In this document: positions 1 through 5,244 of the stretch, in pieces
How the letters are laid out: each line of letters begins with the position of its first letter
Numbering within the stretch: the first letter of the stretch is position 1
Assembly: GCA_002373535.1 (NCBI GenBank)
Contig: DFKL01000114.1
Span: 1 to 5,269 of the forward strand
Reading direction: 5' to 3'
Source: Prevotellaceae bacterium UBA3646
GTDB lineage: Bacteria; Bacteroidota; Bacteroidia; Bacteroidales; Bacteroidaceae
DNA: 5,269 bases
Program-made: the position numbers and the translations under genes
Notes under the pieces: model-generated
Seen by the model: the letters and a program-made list of their open reading frames with translations, nothing else
The model's database searches: none
What the model was told of the DNA's origin: nothing

Positions 1-1660
1 TCATCTCCTCGTCATGCTCCACGACTATTACCGTGTTACCAGTATCACGCAGGGCCTTCAGAGACCTTATCAGCTTACGGTTGTCACGCTGGTGCAGTCC
101 TATCGAAGGCTCGTCCAGGATGTACAATACATTCACCAGCTGGCTGCCGATCTGAGTCGCCAGGCGGATACGCTGACTCTCGCCGCCGGAAAGCGAAATG
201 CTGCTGCGCGACAGCGACAAATATTCCAGCCCCACGTCCAGCAAGAACCTGAGACGCGTCCTTATCTCCTTCAGTATCTCCGTAGCAATACGCCTACGCT
301 GCTCCGTAAGTCTCCCCTCGACCCCGTCCAGCCACTCATACAGCTGTCCCAGGTCCATGTCCGACAATTCCGCGATATTCTTGCCGTCGACACGGAAATG
401 CAAAGCCTCGCGGTTCAACCTCTGTCCGTTACACTCCGGACATACGGCAGTACGCTTGAACTGGTCAGCCCACTTACGCTCGGCAGCACTCATCTCAGAC
501 TCCGAGACCTGACCGATATACTTCGTAAGCCCCTCATATTCACAATAGTAGTCGCTACTCGTCTTCGCCACCTGCGCAGGAATACGCAGACGCTCGCCAC
601 TCCCCTGCACAATCGCATTTATTGCCTCACGCGAGAGTTCCCCGACCGGAGTATCCAGGTCGTAGCCATAATTCCTCAGCAAGGCATCAATCTGCCAGAA
701 AATCATAATCTGCCGCGATTTGCCAAGCGGAGCAATGCCACCCTCACGTATGCTGACGGACGGATCTGGAAATATCTTCTCCTCGTCAATCAGCGACACA
801 TATCCCAGCCCCTTACAGCGCGGACATGCACCCTGAGGCGAGTTGAACGAGAAATTATGCGGAGCAGGGTCACGATACGAGATACCCGACGTCGGACACA
901 TCAGGCGGCGGCTGTAGTATCGCACCCCGTCAGTCTCCACGTCATATACCATGATGAGCCCCCCACCCTGCTGCATGGCATTCGCCACACTGTGGCGCAG
1001 GCGGTCAACATCCTTGTCATGGACTGCCAGTCTGTCCACCACTACCTCGATATCATGATTACGATACCTGTCCAGCTTCATGCCGGACAACAGCTCCCGG
1101 ACCTCCCCGTCTATACGCGCATACAGATAACCCTTCTTCCTTACCGACTCCAGCAGCTCGGCATAATGCCCCTTTCGGTTCTGCACCAACGGAGCCAGGA
1201 TATATACACGTCGGTCACGGTAGCGCGACAGCAGCAGTTCCACTATCTGCTCGTCAGTATACCGTACCATACGCTCCCCCGTCTCGTACGAGAAAGCCTC
1301 TCCGGCACGCGCATACAACAGACGCAGGAAATCATATATCTCCGTCGTAGTGCCCACCGTCGAGCGCGGATTCTTGTTCGTCGTCTTCTGCTCTATGCTG
1401 ATGACCGGAGACAGCCCGCTTATCTTGTCAACATCCGGACGCGACACCCCGCCCAGGAAATTACGCGCATAAGCCGAGAACGTCTCGATATACCTGCGCT
1501 GTCCCTCGGCATAAATCGTATCAAACGCCAGGCTCGACTTGCCAGAGCCGGACAGCCCCGTAATCACCGTAAGCGACCCGCGCGGAATCCGCACGTCGAT
1601 GTTCTTCAGGTTGTGAACCCTGGCACCCTCCACTATGATACTGTCTTTCTCCATAGGCAT
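1..1660 (-). CDS. uvrA: UvrA, excinuclease ABC subunit A (partial, C-terminal part beyond left edge)
   Basis: UvrA is the damage-sensing ATPase of nucleotide excision repair; it loads UvrB at lesions in the cytoplasm. The 553 residues visible (full proteins are about 940) cover the first ABC module. Walker A GLSGSGKS lies at residues 35-42, the Q-loop/IEQKTTNKNPRSTVGT segment near 75-95, the ABC signature LSGGESQRIRLATQIG from 490, Walker B ILDEPSIGLHQRD near 514, and the H-loop VEHDEE at the cut end. The UvrB-binding and insertion domains fall between. The first zinc module reads Cys255-Pro-Thr-Ser258 ... Cys279-Pro-Arg-Cys282, so one usual cysteine is serine. A second CPEC pair follows near residue 420. 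The start at 1660 overlaps the upstream gene's TGA as TGATG; the in-frame ATG at 1654 (MEKDSIIVEGAR) is an equally possible start, two codons in. Family assignment is certain; only the start is open. Probably cotranscribed with the upstream gene from the promoter near 2460. Confidence 0.97.
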   Translation of the reverse strand, partial: MPMEKDSIIVEGARVHNLKNIDVRIPRGSLTVITGLSGSGKSSLAFDTIYAEGQRRYIETFSAYARNFLGGVSRPDVDKISGLSPVISIEQKTTNKNPRSTVGTTTEIYDFLRLLYARAGEAFSYETGERMVRYTDEQIVELLLSRYRDRRVYILAPLVQNRKGHYAELLESVRKKGYLYARIDGEVRELLSGMKLDRYRNHDIEVVVDRLAVHDKDVDRLRHSVANAMQQGGGLIMVYDVETDGVRYYSRRLMCPTSGISYRDPAPHNFSFNSPQGACPRCKGLGYVSLIDEEKIFPDPSVSIREGGIAPLGKSRQIMIFWQIDALLRNYGYDLDTPVGELSREAINAIVQGSGERLRIPAQVAKTSSDYYCEYEGLTKYIGQVSESEMSAAERKWADQFKRTAVCPECNGQRLNREALHFRVDGKNIAELSDMDLGQLYEWLDGVEGRLTEQRRRIATEILKEIRTRLRFLLDVGLEYLSLSRSSISLSGGESQRIRLATQIGSQLVNVLYILDEPSIGLHQRDNRKLIRSLKALRDTGNTVIVVEHDEEM

Positions 1661-2409
1661 CAGGGAGCGTCACCGCCGTCAGTATCCGTAGACCCGTCAT
1701 CCATCTTTGACGTAAGCACGTTAATAGTCTTCTTTATACGATACACATGTCCGTCCGCACCCTTGGCATTGACCACAAGGTAATACGCACCGTCGTTCAC
1801 GTACGAGCCTCCCACCTTGCCGTCCCATCCGCCGTTCACGTCGTCCCACGAGTAAAGCTTCTTGCCCCAACGGTTAAATACAATCGCCCTGAACTCCACT
1901 ATACTCTGGAACTCCTTGGCACGAAGCGTATCGTTAATCTGGTCACCGTTAGGCGTGAACGTGTTCGGGAACCTCAGACGGCTCCTGTTGATCTCGAACG
2001 TAAAACACACCGAGTCCATATCCTCGCTCGGACAGACCACCGTCTCCCCGTCCCTGGTAAACGTCGCACGCACCCTCACCCTGTAACGCCCCTTTTGCAC
2101 GAACGTATACTCAAGATCCTCGTCATAGCGGTGCACGACCATCTCAAAATTACGCTCCGTCGAAGTCGTATCGAGGTACACCGCCCAGTCATAGTTCACG
2201 TTCCATCCTGCATAGTCCTGCGGATTAGACCTGAACAACGCCCTCAGCGGAGCATTCTGCGGCTCCTGCAGGTTCATGTCGTCCGGATAGCTCCCGTACA
2301 GCGTCACACCCTCAGGATTCGTATACGAGACCTCAGGCGCGATAGCCGGCACCTGAGCCGCCATTCCCATCGGCAGCATAATCAACAAAAGGCACAAGAC
2401 ATACTTCAT
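1660..2409 (-). CDS. Secreted protein with PKD-like region and gliding-motility/T9SS type B C-terminal domain
   Basis: A predicted exported protein of 249 residues. Residues 1-19 form a signal peptide (Met-Lys, hydrophobic core, cleavage near Ala-Ala-Gln), which is why the start is placed at 2409; an in-frame ATG at 2460 would put 17 unrelated residues before it and lies on the promoter. Residues ~50-141 look like a PKD/Ig-like beta domain, with two cysteines (126, 135) that could pair. Residues 148-232 match the gliding-motility-associated C-terminal domain (CHU_C, type B sorting domain): PNTFTPNGDQIND at 148-160, FNRWGKKLY at 178-186, GGWDGK at 193-198, and a closing strand ending INVL. In T9SS bacteria this domain directs passage across the outer membrane; whether this host has a T9SS cannot be seen here. 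A 17-residue Asp/Gly/Ser/Thr-rich tail follows the domain. The gene overlaps uvrA by one base. Its specific function is unknown. Confidence 0.9.
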   Translation of the reverse strand: MKYVLCLLLIMLPMGMAAQVPAIAPEVSYTNPEGVTLYGSYPDDMNLQEPQNAPLRALFRSNPQDYAGWNVNYDWAVYLDTTSTERNFEMVVHRYDEDLEYTFVQKGRYRVRVRATFTRDGETVVCPSEDMDSVCFTFEINRSRLRFPNTFTPNGDQINDTLRAKEFQSIVEFRAIVFNRWGKKLYSWDDVNGGWDGKVGGSYVNDGAYYLVVNAKGADGHVYRIKKTINVLTSKMDDGSTDTDGGDAP

Positions 2410-2457
2410 ATCTACAAGCAAGGGCAAATGATTGGTTTCACATACTATCATGATATG

Positions 2458-2465
2458 CAAATATA
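2458..2465 (-). promoter_or_regulatory. Bacteroidota -7 promoter element for the T9SS-type gene and uvrA
   Basis: On the minus strand this reads TATATTTG followed by CA, a full match to the Bacteroidota sigma-ABfr -7 consensus TAnnTTTG. Transcription would begin near 2453, leaving a leader of about 44 bases before the start codon at 2409. I see no good TTTG -33 element at the usual spacing, but that element is often weak in this phylum. Because the next gene overlaps, this promoter probably also serves uvrA. Confidence 0.65.
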
Positions 2466-2507
2466 CAAAAATAATACATTATCACACCGCTCTACGGAAA
2501 AAAATAT

Positions 2508-2515
2508 TACCTTTG
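2508..2515 (+). promoter_or_regulatory. Bacteroidota -7 promoter element for the PorT-family gene
   Basis: TACCTTTG followed by CA is a full match to the -7 consensus TAnnTTTG. Its last base lies only 7 bases before the ATG at 2523, so the expected transcription start (about 4-6 bases downstream) would give a leader of only a few bases. No clear -33 TTTG is visible upstream. It lies about 42 bases from the opposite-facing -7 element at 2458-2465, so the two promoters are divergent and close enough to influence each other. Confidence 0.6.
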
Positions 2516-2526
2516 CATACGTATGC
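2515..2526. repeat. 12-bp perfect palindrome over the transcription start and start codon
   Basis: GCATACGTATGC is its own reverse complement over all 12 bases. It starts at the last G of the -7 element and ends one base beyond the ATG of the PorT-family gene. A dimeric regulator bound here would block both the promoter and initiation, so it could be an operator; a chance palindrome is also possible. No second copy was noticed in the window. Confidence 0.4.
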
Positions 2527-3236
2527 GACACCTTCTGTCCACGATAATAGCCATGTGCACAGTCACGATGATGCACGCACAGGTCGGAAAATTCCGCAGC
2601 GACCTTGCAATTGGCGTCAACACAGGTCTCGTCATGAACCGCGTCAGCTTCAAGCCCAGCGTACCCCAAAACATGCACATGGGACTCGAGATGGGCATCA
2701 GCCTGCGATACACCTGCGAGAAATATTTCTCCGCCGTATGCGCACTGCAGACCGAAGTCAACTTCTCCCAACTCGGATGGAAAGAAGACATCCGGCATAG
2801 CGACGACACCTACCAGCGCACCATGAACTACATCAACATCCCCTTCCTCGCCCGCCTCGGCTGGGGACGGGAACGAAAAGGATTCATGGGATACATCATA
2901 GCAGGCCCGCAAATAGGATTCTGCATAGGCGAGAGCGAGACCCGGACAGGCGAGTGGAGTGACTACACAATTGCCATGCGCGAAGGCAGCACAAGACAAT
3001 ACGACCTCCAGTGCCAGAGGAAATTCGCCTACGGCATTACCGCCGGAGCAGGCCTCGAGTTCAGCCGTCCCAAAATCGGACACTTCACCCTCGAGGCACG
3101 CTACAACTTCGGACTCTCCGACATCTTCGACAACAGCAAGCGCGACCCCTTCCAGCGCTCAGCCAACTCCACCATCAGCGTCAAGCTCACATACCTCTAC
3201 GACGTTCTGAAGACCAAGAACGGCACTATCAAATAA
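2523..3236 (+). CDS. PorT-family outer-membrane beta-barrel protein
   Basis: A 237-residue protein with a signal peptide at residues 1-19 (cleavage near His-Ala-Gln), followed by alternating polar/hydrophobic strands rich in Gly and aromatics, as in the OMP_b-brl_2/PorT barrel family (about eight strands). Family-like blocks are GVNTGL near 31-36, VNFSQLGWKE at 79-88, YQRTMNYINIPFLARLGWG at 97-115, GPQIGF at 128-133 and YNFGLSDIF at 194-202. The last predicted strand, ISVKLTYLYDV, is followed by a short polar tail. The start at 2523 gives an intact signal peptide; the next ATG (2553) would cut it in half. It stands alone, facing away from the T9SS-type gene and towards the bamD operon, with a hairpin just after its stop. 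Database names call many such barrels PorT, but I cannot show that it is the T9SS component PorT, so no symbol is given. Its codons end mostly in C or A, unlike the minus-strand genes. Confidence 0.88.
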   Translation: MRHLLSTIIAMCTVTMMHAQVGKFRSDLAIGVNTGLVMNRVSFKPSVPQNMHMGLEMGISLRYTCEKYFSAVCALQTEVNFSQLGWKEDIRHSDDTYQRTMNYINIPFLARLGWGRERKGFMGYIIAGPQIGFCIGESETRTGEWSDYTIAMREGSTRQYDLQCQRKFAYGITAGAGLEFSRPKIGHFTLEARYNFGLSDIFDNSKRDPFQRSANSTISVKLTYLYDVLKTKNGTIK

Positions 3237-3241
3237 AGCAA

Positions 3242-3271
3242 GTGTGCCAGACAAGACCTTGTCCGGCACAC
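3242..3271. terminator. Hairpin terminator between convergent genes, probably bidirectional
   Basis: GTGTGCC (3242-3248) pairs with GGCACAC (3265-3271), and GACAA (3250-3254) pairs with TTGTC (3259-3263), around a 4-base loop GACC with one A/C mismatch. The stem begins 5 bases after the PorT-family stop and lies 30 bases beyond the DUF4293 stop. It is followed by a T-rich stretch (tatttcttt) on the plus strand, and by TTGCTTTATTTG on the minus strand, so it could end transcription from both sides. The T tracts are interrupted, so its efficiency is uncertain. Confidence 0.75.
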
Positions 3272-3301
3272 CCGTATTTCTTTCCTATCATACGCTACGC
3301 C

Positions 3302-3688
3302 TCAGCGCAACCTGTCCAGGCTCTTCACCAACAGCTCATCCCTCAGGATGGCACGGAAAGCCAGGTACAGTAAAATCGCATTCACCATAGGAATCGCCGC
3401 CCACGCACGAGGTCTGTACACCCCAACCAAACCGTCGCCCAGCACAAAAGCCAGGGCAGCAAACACCAGATACCATCCGATCATCAGGATAATACAGAAC
3501 GTACACACGCGCATCTGCAAGGCACGATGTCTGAACAAGAAGATGTCCACGAACACCAAGAAAGCAGAAATCGACATGATAGCCGTCAAGGCCCAGGGAT
3601 GACAGTCATCCGCAACCTCCAGCCAGATACACGCCGCGCACAACACACAGCACACCGACAGGTAAACAGTCTGAATCCTCTGAATCAT
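3302..3688 (-). CDS. DUF4293 family four-helix inner-membrane protein
   Basis: A 128-residue membrane protein of the Bacteroidota family DUF4293, function unknown. It opens with MIQRIQTVYL and closes with RAILRDELLVKSLDRLR, both hallmarks of the family as I know it. Four hydrophobic segments are visible, at about residues 7-24, 33-52, 62-82 and 96-114, with basic residues at 53-60 and at the C terminus, which suggests both ends face the cytoplasm. Four cysteines cluster in the first helix and its edges (13, 14, 17, 20), with more at 29, 62 and 65. It begins 18 bases after the rpoZ stop and is the last gene before the hairpin at 3242-3271, so it is read as the third gene of the bamD operon. 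Unlike its neighbours it has a Shine-Dalgarno-like GGAGGG 6 bases before the ATG. No enzymatic motif is seen. Confidence 0.9.
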   Translation of the reverse strand: MIQRIQTVYLSVCCVLCAACIWLEVADDCHPWALTAIMSISAFLVFVDIFLFRHRALQMRVCTFCIILMIGWYLVFAALAFVLGDGLVGVYRPRAWAAIPMVNAILLYLAFRAILRDELLVKSLDRLR

Positions 3689-3694
3689 CTGGCA

Positions 3695-3700
3695 CCCTCC
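3695..3700 (-). promoter_or_regulatory. Shine-Dalgarno-like site before DUF4293
   Basis: The minus strand reads GGAGGG, six bases upstream of the ATG at 3688, which is ideal Shine-Dalgarno spacing. This is unusual because Bacteroidota genes mostly start without such a site; the other starts here (bamD, rpoZ, PorT-family) lack one. It supports the chosen start but may be coincidental in a G-rich strand. Confidence 0.4.
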
Positions 3701-3706
3701 ATCGCA

Positions 3707-4048
3707 TCACATCTCCTCGTCCGCAGCATCACCCTGCTGAGGAACACGGAAATACACGCGTCCTTCCAGGAACTCCTCCGTAGCCAGGAGAGTAGGCTTC
3801 GGCAACTTCTCGTAATATCTGCTTATCTCTATCTGCTCGCTGTTCTCAAAAACCTCCTCCAAGGAATCACTTGCAGAAGCAAACTCCTGCAGTTTCTGGT
3901 TCAGCTCATGCTTCATCTCAGCACTTATCTGATTGGCACGCTTAGCAATAATCGCAACACTCTCATAGATGTTGCCCGTCTCGTCAGCCAGGGTCATGAC
4001 ATCACGAGTCACCGTAGTGGTTGGAGCATTAGTCTTCTTGTAATCCAT
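3707..4048 (-). CDS. rpoZ: RNA polymerase omega subunit, Bacteroidota type (RpoZ)
   Basis: Omega is the small cytoplasmic subunit that helps assemble and stabilise RNA polymerase by binding beta prime. The 113-residue product begins MDYKKTNAPTTTVTRD and has the omega core around IYESVAIIAKRANQI at 28-42, where AKRANQI corresponds to the A.RA.QI motif. An acidic helical part (EMKHELNQKLQEF, 44-56) follows, then EQIEISRYYEKLPKPT at 71-86, typical of the Bacteroidota form. The start at 4048 was chosen because the longer frame (ATG at 4138) would overlap bamD by about 70 bases and adds 30 basic, unconserved residues. The bases before it are A-rich (a run of eight A, then AGAAATAGTATAGAT), as is usual for starts in this phylum. 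It lies 22 bases after the bamD stop and 18 before DUF4293, so it is operonic. No oddities were seen in the core. Confidence 0.92.
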   Translation of the reverse strand: MDYKKTNAPTTTVTRDVMTLADETGNIYESVAIIAKRANQISAEMKHELNQKLQEFASASDSLEEVFENSEQIEISRYYEKLPKPTLLATEEFLEGRVYFRVPQQGDAADEEM

Positions 4049-4070
4049 ATCTATACTATTTCTTTTTTTT

Positions 4071-4934
4071 CTAATCAACGTAATCTTCCTCTTTCCCATG
4101 CTTCTTGACGAAGTCGTCACTCTTGGTAAAAATACCATGAGCCTCGTTCAGGTACTTGCTCTCCGGATAGTCGTTCCTGAAGGCATAGTACTCATCCACG
4201 CAGTCACGGTACCTCTGCACACGCTTCGTCTCCACACTCTGCTGAGCCAGACGATACTTGGCACGCAATATCATTATGGACAAGTCCTCACGACGCCACG
4301 CCTCCGCATACGGGAAGTCACGCAGGGCATTCTCCGCCGTCACTACGCAAGCCTCCCAGTTACTGCCGCCGAACTGACAGTTCGTCAAGTACGACCCCAA
4401 GTCATAGTACAGCTTTGCAGCCAGGTACTCCTTCTCCACCAGACGATCCTGGAGCTGGAATATCATATTCTGCGTCTGAGCCTTTATACCCGTTGTCGGA
4501 TAGTTGTCCAGGAATTCCTGGAACTCTTTGATTGCGTCGTACGTAGACTGCTGGTCCAGACGCACGTCCGGAATCATGTTGTACAGAGACAGCCCGCAAT
4601 AGTAATGCGCATACTCCACATACAAGCCACGTGGATACATCTGGTAATACTTGCGAAAATACTGCGATGCCGACTCATAGTCCTTCTGGCAGAAATTACT
4701 CATGGCCAGGATATACAGGCTCTCCTCCGCATTCGCCGTTCCCTTCATTATGGTGACCACCTCTGCAAACAGGAGACTCGCCCTGGCATACTTACCCTCC
4801 ATGAACAACTGCTTCGCCACCTCATACTTATACTCGAAATCCGTCGTCTTCTCCAACGCATTCATCCTCGAGCAGGAAGTCATCACGCCCCCCAGCAACA
4901 GTAGCGAAACCAATATCGATCCAGGTCTAACCAT
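4071..4934 (-). CDS. bamD: BamD, outer-membrane protein assembly lipoprotein
   Basis: BamD is the essential TPR lipoprotein of the BAM complex, which folds beta-barrels into the outer membrane from the periplasmic face. The 287-residue product has a lipoprotein signal peptide, with hydrophobic residues 7-18 and a lipobox ending Met-Thr-Ser-Cys21. TPR-like helical pairs then follow: YEVAKQLFMEGKYARASLLFAEV (36-59), EESLYILAMSNFCQKDYESASQYF (70-93), and EYAHYYCGLSLYN leading into the BamD-typical DQQSTYDAIKEFQEFLDNYP (126-145). After these come the YLAAKLYYDLGSY segment (170-182) and a final repeat around residues 194-230. The C terminus is short and acidic. The start at 4934 places the signal peptide correctly; the upstream in-frame ATG at 4988 would add 18 residues translated from the promoter. 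The -7 box at 4947-4954 leaves a leader of about 8 bases. It is the first gene of the operon with rpoZ and the DUF4293 gene. Confidence 0.95.
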   Translation of the reverse strand: MVRPGSILVSLLLLGGVMTSCSRMNALEKTTDFEYKYEVAKQLFMEGKYARASLLFAEVVTIMKGTANAEESLYILAMSNFCQKDYESASQYFRKYYQMYPRGLYVEYAHYYCGLSLYNMIPDVRLDQQSTYDAIKEFQEFLDNYPTTGIKAQTQNMIFQLQDRLVEKEYLAAKLYYDLGSYLTNCQFGGSNWEACVVTAENALRDFPYAEAWRREDLSIMILRAKYRLAQQSVETKRVQRYRDCVDEYYAFRNDYPESKYLNEAHGIFTKSDDFVKKHGKEEDYVD

Positions 4935-4946
4935 ACACTCAGCGTG

Positions 4947-4954
4947 CAAATATA
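4947..4954 (-). promoter_or_regulatory. Bacteroidota -7 promoter element of the bamD operon
   Basis: The minus strand reads TATATTTG followed by CA, a full TAnnTTTG match identical to the element at 2458-2465. It is preceded by CG and a run of nine T. A TTTG lies only 11 bases upstream, too close to be a standard -33 element, and nothing fits at about 19 bases. The predicted start is near 4942, giving a leader of roughly 8 bases before the ATG at 4934. Confidence 0.65.
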
Positions 4955-5244
4955 CGAAAAAAAAACAAATCCGACACACATCACACACAAAAACAAGGCT
5001 TTTTTAACAAAAACCGACCCGCCACGCCCACACACACGCCACCCCACCACAAGCATCAGGCAACACAAGAATACACACCTCCATGATACGAGCCAGCCCA
5101 AAAACACCTCCACACATATACGAAAAACCTTTACACAGTACTCACTGCCCACAAACACCTGACACCCACAATTCCCTTACTTTGGCTTCATTTTTGCAAG
5201 AAATCGCGCACACAACAATTTGATATTCAATGATTTACACCTAT
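4955..5244. other. C/A-rich, G-poor intergenic stretch without a convincing gene
   Basis: Beyond the bamD promoter no coding region is supported. By hand count, 4981-5180 holds about 79 C but only 18 G on the plus strand, with many CAC/ACA runs. The open frames here translate to low-complexity Thr/His/Pro/Asn text on the plus strand, or Val/Cys/Phe/Trp text on the minus strand, without domain signals. No tRNA-like fold or strong hairpin was seen. The right part (from about 5177) becomes AT-richer and may be the upstream region of a rightward gene beyond the window. Confidence 0.6.
5177..5196 (+). promoter_or_regulatory. Possible rightward promoter near the window edge
   Basis: Two imperfect -7 elements occur here: TTACTTTG (5177-5184) and CATTTTTG followed by CA (5189-5196). 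Each matches five of the six fixed positions of TAnnTTTG. Either could start a transcript towards the ATG triplets at 5230-5269. No -33 element is visible, so the call is weak. Confidence 0.3.

Noticed and set aside
14..1783. Long open frame on the plus strand (589 residues)
   Set aside because: It lies antisense to uvrA and its translation is Arg/Leu/Gln-rich without domains; the minus strand shows full ABC motifs over the same bases.
2410..2460. Extended N termini for the T9SS-type gene (ATG at 2460) and bamD (ATG at 4988)
   Set aside because: In both cases the extra residues precede a complete signal peptide and the upstream ATG lies on or above a -7 promoter element.
1747..2547. Plus-strand open frame of 266 residues opposite the T9SS-type gene
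   Set aside because: The translation is His/Arg/Val-rich without signals, crosses the promoter region and mirrors a gene with a clear signal peptide and sorting domain.
2448..3083. Minus-strand open frame of 211 residues opposite the PorT-family gene
   Set aside because: It is an antisense shadow: no family signature, and its end overlaps both divergent promoters.
4098..4904. Plus-strand open frame of 268 residues opposite bamD
   Set aside because: Leu/Arg/His-rich shadow text; the minus strand has a lipobox and TPR motifs characteristic of BamD.
4883..5158. Minus-strand frame of 91 residues rich in Val, Cys, Phe and Trp, looking like a membrane protein
   Set aside because: Its composition follows from the G/T-rich strand, and it overlaps the bamD promoter and signal-peptide region in another frame.
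4944..5162. Plus-strand frame of 72 residues rich in Thr, His, Asn and Pro
   Set aside because: Low-complexity product of the C/A-rich stretch, with no promoter upstream other than the opposite-facing bamD element.
4981..5180. CACA-rich stretch considered as a CRISPR or regular repeat array
   Set aside because: No repeat unit recurs at regular spacing; the similarity comes only from skewed base composition.
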